Assembly (NCBI RefSeq): GCF_025421715.1
Contig: NZ_JAOEFC010000001.1
Location: 186,001 to 250,000 of the forward strand
Length of the DNA: 64,000 bases
Direction of reading: 5' to 3'
Source of the DNA: Microbacterium festucae
Lineage (GTDB): Bacteria > Actinomycetota > Actinomycetes > Actinomycetales > Microbacteriaceae
Every line of letters starts with the position of its first letter. Positions within the stretch are counted from its first letter, which is position 1. The notes under the pieces are model-generated. The model had not been told where the DNA came from, searched no databases, and saw only the letters and a program-made list of their open reading frames with translations. A program made the translations under genes and the position numbers. This document shows, piece after piece, positions 46,225-57,136 of the stretch.

Positions 46225-46668
46225 GTGAAGCTCCGTCTGCCGCTGCTGCTGGCCGCCACCGCCGTCACCGCCGCCCTGCTCACCGGGTGCACCGCCGACC
46301 AGAACGGCTCGGCGTCCGGCGGAGCGGGCGGGGCGGGCGACGGCGGGCAGTCCACCGCCGATGCGTGCGCGTCGGTCGGCGCCGCCGTCACGGCGGCCGT
46401 CGACGGGTTCCAGAAGATCGATCCGACCGACCCGGCCGCTGCCGCGGAGTCGTTCGACGAGATGGCCGCCTCGCTCGGCGAGGCCGGCGACGCCGTGTCG
46501 AACAGCGAGGTCGGCGCGCTCCTCCCCCGTCTGCAGCAGGACTTCGCCGAGGCCGCCGATGTGATGGGCGCCGTCGCCGGCGGCGACCTCGGCCGCGTCG
46601 GAGACCTGCAGCAGCCGGCGCAGGACATCCAAGACGCCTTCGGCGAGTTCGCCGCCCTGTGCAGCTGA
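46225..46668 (+). CDS. Putative lipoprotein, function unknown
   Basis: 147 aa from GTG 46225 (AGAGGG upstream). Signal peptide KLRLPLLLAATAVTAALLTGC with lipobox C22, then a Gly/Ser-rich linker (~26-45) and a helical domain with two conserved-looking Cys (C50 region ACASVG and the C-terminal ALCS). A lipid-anchored surface protein; I do not recognise a family. It is monocistronic and precedes the L,D-transpeptidase gene by 135 bp. Confidence 0.8.
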   Translation: MKLRLPLLLAATAVTAALLTGCTADQNGSASGGAGGAGDGGQSTADACASVGAAVTAAVDGFQKIDPTDPAAAAESFDEMAASLGEAGDAVSNSEVGALLPRLQQDFAEAADVMGAVAGGDLGRVGDLQQPAQDIQDAFGEFAALCS

Positions 46669-46803
46669 CCGGACTGTGCCGCTGACCGGCCCGAAAGCAC
46701 GGTTGCATCACGTCTGCATCACGGCGCCGCCCCGGCGAGGGCCGGGCTCGCGGCATCCTTTATCATGGGGTGGCGCCGTGGCGCCATTCCGGGGGGAGAC
46801 GCC

Positions 46804-48225
46804 GTGACCGACCTGACCACCAAGCCCGAGTTCGGGGCTGACTCCGGCGACCCGTCGGACGCCGCCGCCCCCGTGCAGTGGGCCGAGCCGCAGCCGAAGA
46901 AGAAGAGCCGCCTGCGCCTGGCGCTGTGGATCGGCATTCCGGCCGCCCTCGTCGTCGGCGGTGCGGCCGCCGCCTCGCTCGTGCTCATCGCGCCGGGCAC
47001 GACGGTCGCCGGCGTTCCGGTCGGCTGGCAGACCGCCGGTGCGGCCACCGATGCCGTGCAGCAGAGCCTGGATGCCACGACCGTCACCCTCGGCACGTCC
47101 GGGCCGACCCTCACCGCGGCCGACCTCGGCGCGACCGTCGACGCCGAAGCGCTCGCGCAGGCCGCGTTCGACCAGCATCCGCTCTGGAACGTCACCGCGT
47201 GGTTCGGCGAGCCCATCGAGGCGCCCATCACGCTCGACGCCGACACGGCCACCGCCGCGCTCGCGGCCGCCGCGCCCGATCTCTACACCGACCCGGTTCC
47301 GGCCGCGATCGCCTTCGACGGCGCCGCCTACGTCGTCACGCCCGCCGTCGACGGCACCGGCGTCGACGTCGAGGCCCTGCAGGCCGCCGTCACCGACGCC
47401 TTCGCCGCGGGCACCACGGCCCCCGTCATCGAGCCCGAGAGCGCCCCTGTGGCCGCGCCGGCGGGCACCGCGAAGGCCGACGGCACCGCCAGCAGCCTCA
47501 ACGGGATGCTGCAGAACATCGGCTTCTATGTGGGCGAGGAGCGCACCGTTCCGGTCGACGCCGCCACCGCCGCCAGCTGGATCACCGTCGCCCCCGGCGC
47601 CGACGGGGAGTTCGCCGTCAGCGCGGATGCCGCGAAGATCCAGGCATCCGTCGACGGCCTCGCCGCCCAGGTCGACCAGGCCCCCGTCGACGCGACGGTC
47701 ATCACCAACGCCGCCGGCAAGGTGCTGCGCACCACCACCGACGGCCAGGACGGCCGCGCGCTGGGCGACACCGCCGGCATCGCCAACGACTTCGCCGCCC
47801 AGCTGGCCTCGGGCAACGCCGTCTACCAGCTGCCGGTCGAGGTGACCGCGCACACCACGAAGACGGCCGCCTACCTGCTCGAGGTCGACCTCAGCGAGCA
47901 GCGCGTCTGGGCGAAGTCCAACGGCGAGACGGTCATGACGTGGCCGATCTCGAGCGGCCTCGACGAGACGCCCACCCACACCGGTCGGTTCAACATCGGG
48001 TGGCGCACGCCGTCGCAGACCATGACCAGCTCGAAGTACGGCTACCGCGTCGAGAACGTGGCGTGGGTCATGTACTTCAACGGCGACCAGGGCTTCCACG
48101 GCGCCTACTGGCACAACAACTTCGGCAACCAGATGAGCCACGGCTGCGTCAACATGCCCAACTCCAAGGCCAAGCAGCTCTACGACTGGGCACCCACCGG
48201 CACCGACGTCTGGATCCACGACTGA
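46804..48225 (+). CDS. L,D-transpeptidase (YkuD) with peptidoglycan-binding region
   Basis: 473 aa. A cytoplasmic tail (~1-38) is followed by one membrane helix (LALWIGIPAALVVGGAAAAS). The extracellular part has VanW/PG_binding_4-like repeats (~70-330) and a C-terminal YkuD domain. SHGCVNMP holds the nucleophile C448 and FHGAYWHNN the upstream His. It forms 3-3 crosslinks in peptidoglycan or attaches proteins to it. GTG 46804 follows GGGGAG; an ATG at 46765 overlaps a -10-like TATCAT and is less likely. Confidence 0.92.
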   Translation: MTDLTTKPEFGADSGDPSDAAAPVQWAEPQPKKKSRLRLALWIGIPAALVVGGAAAASLVLIAPGTTVAGVPVGWQTAGAATDAVQQSLDATTVTLGTSGPTLTAADLGATVDAEALAQAAFDQHPLWNVTAWFGEPIEAPITLDADTATAALAAAAPDLYTDPVPAAIAFDGAAYVVTPAVDGTGVDVEALQAAVTDAFAAGTTAPVIEPESAPVAAPAGTAKADGTASSLNGMLQNIGFYVGEERTVPVDAATAASWITVAPGADGEFAVSADAAKIQASVDGLAAQVDQAPVDATVITNAAGKVLRTTTDGQDGRALGDTAGIANDFAAQLASGNAVYQLPVEVTAHTTKTAAYLLEVDLSEQRVWAKSNGETVMTWPISSGLDETPTHTGRFNIGWRTPSQTMTSSKYGYRVENVAWVMYFNGDQGFHGAYWHNNFGNQMSHGCVNMPNSKAKQLYDWAPTGTDVWIHD

Positions 48226-48279
48226 CCCTCCGCTGAGGGCCCGGATCCGGGCTGACGCTTGTCGCGCCGCCACGCGCGT

Positions 48280-48291
48280 CGAAGCGCTTCG
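48280..48291. promoter_or_regulatory. Possible LacI-type operator before the esterase gene
   Basis: CGAAGCGCTTCG is a perfect 12-bp dyad with the AGCGCT core seen in many LacI-family sites. It lies 20 bp before the -10 box of the esterase gene. Confidence 0.4.
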
Positions 48292-48310
48292 CCGGGGATC
48301 GTCGCGGCGC

Positions 48311-48316
48311 TAGCAT
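48311..48316 (+). promoter_or_regulatory. -10 box of a leaderless promoter (esterase gene)
   Basis: TAGCAT ends 6 nt before the GTG at 48323. Confidence 0.45.
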
Positions 48317-48322
48317 GTGGGT

Positions 48323-49291
48323 GTGCCCCGCTTCGATCTGTCTCCCGCCGAACTCGCCGAGTACCTGCCGGAGGTGAGTGAGCCGGCCGACTTCGACGCC
48401 TTCTGGCAGTCGACCATCGCCGAGGCGCGCGCCGCGGGCGGCGAGGTCGTCGTCACCGCGGCCGAGTCGCCGTTCCACACCGTCGACGTCTTCGACGTCA
48501 CGTTCCCGGGCTTCGCCGGCGACCCCGTCAAGGCGTGGCTGATCGTGCCGCGCGGCATCGAGGGCCCCCTCCCCGCGGTCGTGGAATACATCGGCTACGG
48601 CGGCGGACGCGGCGTCATCGGCGAGAAGCTCGGCTGGGCCAGCGCCGGCTATGCGCACTTCGTGATGGACACCCGCGGCCAGGGGTCGGCCTGGGGCACC
48701 GGCGGCGCGACCGCCGACCCGCACGGCTCGGGCGCCGCCTTCCCCGGCTACATGACCCGCGGCATCGACGACCCCGAGTCCTACTACTACCGCCGCGTCT
48801 ACACCGACGCCGTGCGCGCGATCGACGCCGTCCGCACCCTCCCGGGCATCGACCCGGCGCGCGTGTCGGTGGCCGGCGCCAGCCAGGGCGGCGGCATCGC
48901 GATCGCCGCGGCCGGTTTGTCGGACGGACTCGTCGCCGCGCTCCCCGAGGTGCCGTTCCTCTGCCACTTCGAGCGGGCCATCGGCTTCACCGACCGCGAC
49001 CCCTACAACGAGGTCGTGCGCTACCTGTCGGTGCACCGCGGCGCCGAGCAGCGCGTCTTCGAGACGCTCTCGTACTTCGACGGCGCCAACCTCGCCAAGC
49101 GCGCCACCGCCGCGACCCTCTTCTCGGTCGCCCTGATGGACTTCACCTGCCCGCCGTCCACCGTGTACGCGGCCTTCAACCACTACCAGGGCGCCGACAA
49201 GCAGATCGAGGTCTACCCCTACAACGATCACGAGGGCGGGCAGGCCGTGCAGTTCCTGCGCCAGGCCGCCTTCCTCGCCGCGCGCGTCTGA
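48323..49291 (+). CDS. Acetyl xylan esterase / cephalosporin-C deacetylase (CE7)
   Basis: 322 aa, alpha/beta hydrolase. S188 in AGASQGGG, D273 in ALMDFTCPPST and H303 in YNDHEGGQ form the triad in the usual CE7 spacing; MDTRGQGSAWG and HFERAIGFTD are CE7 landmarks. It removes acetyl groups from short xylo- or other oligosaccharides in the cytoplasm. A GTG two codons earlier (48317) is also possible; I chose 48323 from the -10 spacing. It stands alone, with a possible LacI operator upstream, and is followed by the hairpin array. Confidence 0.9.
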   Translation: MPRFDLSPAELAEYLPEVSEPADFDAFWQSTIAEARAAGGEVVVTAAESPFHTVDVFDVTFPGFAGDPVKAWLIVPRGIEGPLPAVVEYIGYGGGRGVIGEKLGWASAGYAHFVMDTRGQGSAWGTGGATADPHGSGAAFPGYMTRGIDDPESYYYRRVYTDAVRAIDAVRTLPGIDPARVSVAGASQGGGIAIAAAGLSDGLVAALPEVPFLCHFERAIGFTDRDPYNEVVRYLSVHRGAEQRVFETLSYFDGANLAKRATAATLFSVALMDFTCPPSTVYAAFNHYQGADKQIEVYPYNDHEGGQAVQFLRQAAFLAARV

Positions 49292-49361
49292 CGCCGGGGC
49301 GGGGCCGGTCGGCCGGGTCGGCCTGGTCGGTCGCGCAGGGCGTTGCCCCGCGGCATCCGCG

Positions 49362-49919
49362 ATCGGAGATCGGCACCGCGCTCGGAGGATTCGGGCCGAA
49401 AGCTCCGAGACGGGCGCCGTCCTCCGAATTGCGCATGCTGAGTGCGCGCACCGGGAGATGACCTGTCGGTCGCACCCCGGCGTCCAGCGTCGGGGATCCG
49501 GGGGGTCCGGCATCCGGCGATTGCGGAGCCCGAAACTCGGAGATCGGCCCCTCGCTCGGAGGGTTCCGGCCGAAAGCTCCGAGACGGGCGCCGTCCTCCG
49601 AACTGCGCACGTTGAGTGCGCGCACCGGGAGATGACCTGTCGGTCGCACCCCGGCATCCAGCGTCGGGGATCAGGCGGGTCCGGCATCCGGCGATTGCGG
49701 AGTCCCGACTCGGAGATCGGCACCGAACTCGGATGATTCCGGCCGGAAGCTCCGAAACGGGTGCCGTCCTCCGAACTGCGTGAGCCGAGAGCGCGGCGCG
49801 GGAGATGGAGCACGTCGGTCGCACCCCGGCATCGTGCGCCTGTGACATCCGAACTCGGAGAACCGCACCGAACTCGGAGGATTCCGGCCGAAAGCTCCGA
49901 GACAGGTGCCGTCCCCCGA
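49362..49919. repeat. Intergenic array of four hairpin elements (family H, plus orientation)
   Basis: Copies at 49362-49428, 49536-49602, 49709-49775 and 49854-49919; the GAAAGCTCCG landmark (GGAAGCTCCG in the third copy) recurs at 49398, 49572, 49745 and 49890. Each reads roughly CGGAGATCGGCACCG, CTCGGAGGATTCCGGCCGAA, AGCTCCGAGACGGGTGCCG, CCTCCGA; CTCGGAG pairs with CTCCGAG and GCACCG with CGGGTGC. The linkers are repeated too (GGGAGATGACCTGTCGGTCG, GGTCCGGCATCCGGCGATTG). It fills most of the 741-bp gap between the convergent esterase and icd genes. Confidence 0.87.
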
Positions 49920-49982
49920 CACACACCGCCCCCGCCGCGCGCCGCACCGACCCTGCACCACCCTCCCACTCGCAGCAACGAG

Positions 49983-50014
49983 AAGGGGCCGGATGCCATG
50001 GCATCCGGCCCCTT
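49983..50014 (-). terminator. icd terminator, perfect 32-bp palindrome
   Basis: AAGGGGCCGGATGCCA and its exact complement lie 19 bp after the icd stop on the minus strand, followed by CTCGTT. The stem contains GGATGCC and GGCATCC as an inverted pair. Confidence 0.75.
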
Positions 50015-50032
50015 GTCACAGACAGCGGGGGC

Positions 50033-52255
<2,223 letters not shown>

Positions 52256-52316
52256 GTGTGATCTCTCTGTGTGAGCGTCGCGGGGTCGATGCCCAGCCTA
52301 ACGCACCGGCGGAAAC

Positions 52317-52334
52317 TATCTCGATGTCGAGATA
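52317..52334. promoter_or_regulatory. Perfect 18-bp palindrome upstream of icd
   Basis: TATCTCGATGTCGAGATA lies 62 bp before the icd start and 13 bp after the end of the GH36 gene. It has the form of MarR-family sites; the Streptomyces MarR protein TamR controls isocitrate dehydrogenase and other TCA genes, so a TamR-like site is a reasonable guess. Confidence 0.7.
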
Positions 52335-52346
52335 TCCCGCGCCGGC

Positions 52347-54482
52347 TCAGACCCGCTCGACGTGCAGCACGAACGCCTGGGCGGGCCACAGCGCGGGCAG
52401 CTGCAGGCCCACCTCGCGCAGCACCGCGCCGGGCAGCTCGATCGCGCCGGCCGAGAACCACTCCGGGGTGATCCACGAGGCGCTGCGGGCGGGGCCGATC
52501 TCGCCCCGCACCCGCACCCGGTAGCGCGCCGCCGGGTCGAGCGCGCGCAGGCGCAGGCGCTCGGGGCGGGCGTCTTCGAGACTGCGCACCGTGGCGACGA
52601 CGACCACCGCGGCCGCGGCATCCGCCGTCGTGAACGCGGTGACCCGCCACGCCGGGTCGCGCAGATCGGGATGCGACACCGCACCGCCGTGGACGATGCC
52701 GCGCAGCTCGCGGTAGAGCCCGGCGAACGCCGACACGGTGGCGAGGTCGTCGGCGCTCAGCGCGGCGATGTCGGTCTCGAACCCGGCCGAGCCGGTGAGG
52801 CTCGTGGCCATGCGGTAGGCGAGGTCGGTCGTGCGCCCCGAACTGTGCGAGGCCTCGGGCCCGACGTGGGCGCCGACGAGCTCGGGCGGCAGCAGCAGCC
52901 CCGTCCACCGCTGGATGTCCTGCCGCTCGACGGGGTCGTTGGAGTCGCTGGCCCACACCCGGTCGGCGACCTGCAGGATGCCGAGGTCGGTGCGCGCGCC
53001 GCCGCTGGAGCACGACTCGATCTCCAGGCCGGGGTGGGCGGACTTCAGCTCGGCGAACAGGCGGTAGACGGCGTGCATCTGGTCGTGGCCGCCCGGGCGC
53101 CCCGCGTGCATGCTGTCGACGAGGTCGCGGTTGTGGTCCCACTTGATGAAGTCGATGCCGAGCCGCTCGACCAGCGCCGAGATCTGATCGCGCACGTGCC
53201 GGTAGGCGCCGGGCTCGGCGAGGTTCAGCACGTACTGCGAGCGCCACGACAGCGACCGGTCGTGCTGCAGGTGCGACGCGTCGTGCAGCAGCCATTCGGG
53301 GTGGGCGCGGGCGAGGTCGGAGTCGAGGCTGACCATCTCGGGCTCGAACCAGAGCCCGAACTGCATGCCCAGCGCATGCACGCGCTGCGCGAGGGGGTCG
53401 AGGCCGTCGGGCCACACGGCGCGGTCGACGACCCAGTCGCCGAGGCTCGTGGTGTCGTCGCGGCGCCCCTGGAACCACCCGTCGTCGAGCACGAACCGCT
53501 CGATGCCGACCGAGGCGGCCAGCTCGGCGAGGGCGAGCAGCCGCTGCGGGTCGTGGTCGAAGTAGACGGCCTCCCACGTGTTGAGGGTGAGCGGACGCGG
53601 TGCGGCGGGGTGCTGCGGGCGCGAGCGCAACCAGGTGTGCACCCGGGCCGCGAAGCCGTCGAGGCCCGCCGGACTCCACACGAACGCGGCGGCGGGGGCG
53701 GCGTAGGCGTCGCCGGGGGCGAGCACGAGCTCGCCGGGGCGCAGCAGCTCACCCGCGCCGACCACGGTGACCGCGTCGGTGAGGCGGTCGGTGCGGTAGG
53801 TGACATCCGACGACCACGCGGTGTGCACGCCCCACACCTCGCCCGACTCCCAGCGGGGCTCTCCGACCGAGAGGATGCCGGCCGTCGGCGCATCGTGTCC
53901 GGGGCGGCCCCGCCGCGACTGGCGGGCGACCGCACCGGCGGGCACGAGCGTGGTGACGGGGCGCTTCTCGCGCGTCCAGCGCCCGTCGAACGAGGTGAGG
54001 TGGGTCGTGGTGGTCGGCACCGGGAGGGTGGGCTCGAGCCAGCCGACCTCCACCGCGCCCTCGCCGTCGTTGCGCACCGCGGCGTCCACCCACACGACGC
54101 CTCCGGCGGCGATCTGCGCCCGCCACGTCAGCTGCAGCGCGGCGGTCTCGTCGCGGGCGGTCACCGTCACGGCATCCGCGTCGGCGTGCACGTCCTCGAC
54201 CGCCCAGCGCGAGACGACGATGCCGGCGGCGGTGCGCAGCTGCAGTCCGGGGCGACCGGTCCAGCCGTCGGATTCGGCGGGCAGGATCGTCGCCTCCCAC
54301 GCGGCGTCGAGCGTGCCCGGCGGGGTCTGCCGGCTGAGCCCGCGGGCCAGCGCGCGGCGGTCGTCGGCGGTGAGCTCGCCCAGCGGCGCGCCCCAGTGCA
54401 GCACCCGCGGCAGGCCCTGTGCGGGCACCTCGAGGAGCAGGGCCACGCCGTGGGCCTCGATGACGATGTCGGTGGGTGTCAT
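52347..54482 (-). CDS. GH36 alpha-galactosidase (mannan locus)
   Basis: 711 aa. KWDHNRD has nucleophile D449; WASDSND (D513) is at the acid/base position; SCSSGGARTD is the substrate motif. Same domain plan as the GH36 at 5873-7972 and clearly a paralogue. It lacks a signal peptide. The ATG at 54482 overlaps the LacI stop (ATGA). Divergent from a mannoside operon, it would strip alpha-1,6-galactose from imported galactomanno-oligosaccharides before the beta-mannosidase acts. Confidence 0.93.
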   Translation of the reverse strand: MTPTDIVIEAHGVALLLEVPAQGLPRVLHWGAPLGELTADDRRALARGLSRQTPPGTLDAAWEATILPAESDGWTGRPGLQLRTAAGIVVSRWAVEDVHADADAVTVTARDETAALQLTWRAQIAAGGVVWVDAAVRNDGEGAVEVGWLEPTLPVPTTTTHLTSFDGRWTREKRPVTTLVPAGAVARQSRRGRPGHDAPTAGILSVGEPRWESGEVWGVHTAWSSDVTYRTDRLTDAVTVVGAGELLRPGELVLAPGDAYAAPAAAFVWSPAGLDGFAARVHTWLRSRPQHPAAPRPLTLNTWEAVYFDHDPQRLLALAELAASVGIERFVLDDGWFQGRRDDTTSLGDWVVDRAVWPDGLDPLAQRVHALGMQFGLWFEPEMVSLDSDLARAHPEWLLHDASHLQHDRSLSWRSQYVLNLAEPGAYRHVRDQISALVERLGIDFIKWDHNRDLVDSMHAGRPGGHDQMHAVYRLFAELKSAHPGLEIESCSSGGARTDLGILQVADRVWASDSNDPVERQDIQRWTGLLLPPELVGAHVGPEASHSSGRTTDLAYRMATSLTGSAGFETDIAALSADDLATVSAFAGLYRELRGIVHGGAVSHPDLRDPAWRVTAFTTADAAAAVVVVATVRSLEDARPERLRLRALDPAARYRVRVRGEIGPARSASWITPEWFSAGAIELPGAVLREVGLQLPALWPAQAFVLHVERV

Positions 54483-55504
54483 GCCGTTCGCTCCCCCGCG
54501 GGCGGGCGTTCGCCCGTGCCGCGCTCGATGATCCAGGTGGGCAGGGTGATCTGCTGGGTGAAGCCGGCGGGGTCGGCGATGCGCTCGATCGCCAGGCGCG
54601 CGGCACGGCGGCCGAGCTCGAGCGGGTCGTAGGAGACGACCGTCACCCCCAGCACGTCGCCGGTGTCGAAGTCGTCGAACCCGATGAGCGCGGTGCGCCC
54701 CTGGTCGTCGAGCTCGCGCATGGCGCGCAGGGCGCCGATGGTCATCCGGTTGTTGCCGGTGATGATCGCCGTCGGCCGGTCGGGGCCGTCCAGCACGGCG
54801 CGGACCATGACGGTGGGGTCGAGGTCGAGGTCGTCGCGCAGCATCTCCCAGCGGGAGGTGTCGACCACCCCGGCCTCGGCCATGCCCTGCCGGTAGCCGG
54901 CGAGCCGCTCGCTCTGCGTGTAGACCGACGCGGGATTGCACACGTAGGCGATGCGGCGGTGGCCACGCGCGGTGAGGCGGCGGGTGGCCTCGAGCACGCC
55001 GGTGCGGTTGTCGAGCACGATCGAGTCGGCCACGAGACTGCGCGCCGGTCGGTCGATGGCGATGACGGGGGTGCCCAGCTGACGCTCCCCCTCCAGGTAG
55101 GACTGGTCGTCGCTCACCGGGATCAGCAGCAGGGCGCCGACCCGTTGCGACAGCAGCGCGTCGGCCACGCGGCCCTCCCCCTCCTCGGTGTCGTCGGTGG
55201 TGGCGACCACGAGGCTGAAACCGTGGGCGGAGAGTTCCTTCTCGATGCCGGCGGCGACCTTGTAGTAGAAGGGGTTGCCGAGCTCGCCGATGATGAAGCC
55301 GACCGTCTTGGTGCCGCCCCCGCGTCGCAGGCCCTGGGCCAGGGTGTTGGGGCGGAAGCGCAGCCGCTTGGCGGCCGTCAGCACCCGCTCGACGGTCTGC
55401 GCGGCCACCAGCTCGCGCTGGGTGAACACCCGGGACACGGTCTTCGAGCTGACCCCCGCCAGCCTCGCGACATCGTCCAGCGTCGCACGTTGTTGAACCG
55501 CCAT
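54479..55504 (-). CDS. LacI family transcriptional regulator (mannan locus)
   Basis: 341 aa. HTH ATLDDVARLAGVSSKTVSRV (~8-27) and a sugar-binding effector domain (VGFIIGELGNPFYYKVAAGI, ALIGFDDFDTGD). ATG 55504 has GGGAGG upstream; the frame extends 23 codons further without support. It is co-translated with the GH36 gene and lies back to back with the mannoside operon, so it probably represses both. The 284-bp divergent region holds several TGTC/GACA dyads that may be its operators. Confidence 0.92.
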   Translation of the reverse strand: MAVQQRATLDDVARLAGVSSKTVSRVFTQRELVAAQTVERVLTAAKRLRFRPNTLAQGLRRGGGTKTVGFIIGELGNPFYYKVAAGIEKELSAHGFSLVVATTDDTEEGEGRVADALLSQRVGALLLIPVSDDQSYLEGERQLGTPVIAIDRPARSLVADSIVLDNRTGVLEATRRLTARGHRRIAYVCNPASVYTQSERLAGYRQGMAEAGVVDTSRWEMLRDDLDLDPTVMVRAVLDGPDRPTAIITGNNRMTIGALRAMRELDDQGRTALIGFDDFDTGDVLGVTVVSYDPLELGRRAARLAIERIADPAGFTQQITLPTWIIERGTGERPPAGERTA

Positions 55505-55595
55505 CGGCCCTCCCGTCGCGCCCAGGCTACCAGTGTCGGTGCCGGATGACGACGATGGACATTCCGGAGACATTAAAGAGACGGATAACCCGGCA

Positions 55596-55710
55596 TGTCA
55601 GCGACAAATCCCCGATCAGAATTAGTTCCGCGCTTTACAGATGTCTGCGGACACGGCGAGACAGCGTTGACATTTCATGCTTGTCAGGGCGTCGGGCGGC
55701 GGTCTACTGT
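55596..55710. promoter_or_regulatory. Divergent control region with TGTC/GACA dyads
   Basis: Three dyads are visible: TGTC-N3-GACA (55596-55606), TGTC-N4-GACA (55642-55653) and TGACA-N9-TGTCA (55668-55686). TACTGT (55705-55710) may be the -10 of the mannoside operon. The region is lower in G+C than its surroundings. Which dyad is bound is not clear. Confidence 0.4.
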
Positions 55711-55788
55711 GGGCCGCGCGAGCCCTCGACGATGACGCGCGGGCGGCACGTGACGGTTTCAAGGGTGAACCTGACAAGGAGAGAGAAC

Positions 55789-57108
55789 ATGGCACGCAAG
55801 ACAATCGTGGCCATCGCGGGGCTCGTCGCCGCGGGGATCACACTGGCCGGCTGCGCCGGCGGCGGGAGCGGCTCGTCCGACCCCGACAACACGCTCGACG
55901 GCGAGGTGAAGGGCGACGTCAAGGTCGTGACCTGGCGCACCGACCTCGTCGAGGACGGCACCTACGACAAATGGATCGCCGAGTTCAACAAGACCTATCC
56001 CGACGTGAAGGTCACCGTGGAGGGCATCACGGACTACGCCGGCGAGATGCTCACCCGCATGAGCACCAGCAACTACGGCGACGTCATCGGCATCCCGGCC
56101 ATCAAGCCCGAACAGTACGACCAGTTCCTCGAGCCGCTCGGCGACACCTCGAGCTTCGAAGACACCTACCGGTTCCTGCCGGCGGCCAGCTTCGACGGCA
56201 CGCAGTACGGCATCGCCTGGGGCGGCAACGCCAACGGCGTGGTCTACAACAAGCGCGTGTGGGAGGAGGCCGGCGTCACCACGCCGCCGACCACCGAGGA
56301 GGAGTGGCTCGCCGACCTGCAGAAGATCAAGGACTCCACCGACGCCATCCCGCTCTACACGAACTACAAGGACGGCTGGCCGCTGACCCAGAGCTTCGGC
56401 AACCTGGGCGTCGTCACCGACGACCCCGACGCGCCGATCACGATGGCCGAGGACAAGGCCCCCTGGACCGAGGGCACCGACGTCTACGCCATCGACTCGC
56501 TGCTGTTCGACTCGGTGGCCGCCGGCCTCACCGAGGACGACCCGCTCACCACCAACTGGGAGCAGTCGAAGATCGACCTCGGCACCGGCAAGATCGCGAC
56601 GATGACCCTCGGATCGTGGGCGATCTCGCAGATGCAGACCGCGGCCGAAGACAACGGCGCCTCGGCCGACGACATCGGCTACATGGCCTTCCCGGCCAAC
56701 GTCGACGGCAAGCAGCTCGCCGTGATCGGCGGCGACTACAACCTGGCCGTCAGCAAGCACTCGGCGTCGAAGGCCGCCTCGTGGGCGTTCATCAAGTTCC
56801 TCGTCGAAGAGTCGGGCTACACCGAGGACCAGGGCATGATCTCGACCCTCAAGAGCGCCGACCTGCCGCCGAACCTGCAGGGCTTCACCGACGCGGGCGT
56901 GGAGCTCATGGAGATCAACCCCGCCCCGGCGGGCAAGGAGGGTCTCATCAACGAGATCGCCGACGACTCCAAGGTCGACCTGTACGGCCCGATCTACCGC
57001 CAGAAGCTGATCGACATCGCCCGCGGCGCCGCCGGCGGCGACAAGGACAGCTACTTCGCCGAGCTCAACACGGCGTGGGGCGCATCGGTCGAGAAGATCG
57101 CGGGCTGA
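55789..57108 (+). CDS. Sugar ABC transporter substrate-binding lipoprotein (mannoside operon)
   Basis: 439 aa. Signal peptide MARKTIVAIAGLVAAGITLAG with lipobox C22, then a Gly/Ser linker and a family-1 binding domain (VKVVTWRTDLVEDGTYDKWI onward). AAGGAG precedes the ATG at 55789. First gene of a six-gene operon with two permeases, GH2, GH113 and a kinase, so the ligand is probably a beta-mannoside or galactomanno-oligosaccharide. No dedicated ATPase is encoded here. Confidence 0.93.
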   Translation: MARKTIVAIAGLVAAGITLAGCAGGGSGSSDPDNTLDGEVKGDVKVVTWRTDLVEDGTYDKWIAEFNKTYPDVKVTVEGITDYAGEMLTRMSTSNYGDVIGIPAIKPEQYDQFLEPLGDTSSFEDTYRFLPAASFDGTQYGIAWGGNANGVVYNKRVWEEAGVTTPPTTEEEWLADLQKIKDSTDAIPLYTNYKDGWPLTQSFGNLGVVTDDPDAPITMAEDKAPWTEGTDVYAIDSLLFDSVAAGLTEDDPLTTNWEQSKIDLGTGKIATMTLGSWAISQMQTAAEDNGASADDIGYMAFPANVDGKQLAVIGGDYNLAVSKHSASKAASWAFIKFLVEESGYTEDQGMISTLKSADLPPNLQGFTDAGVELMEINPAPAGKEGLINEIADDSKVDLYGPIYRQKLIDIARGAAGGDKDSYFAELNTAWGASVEKIAG

Positions 57109-57136
57109 GGCCCGCCCGCCGAAAGGACGACAGACG

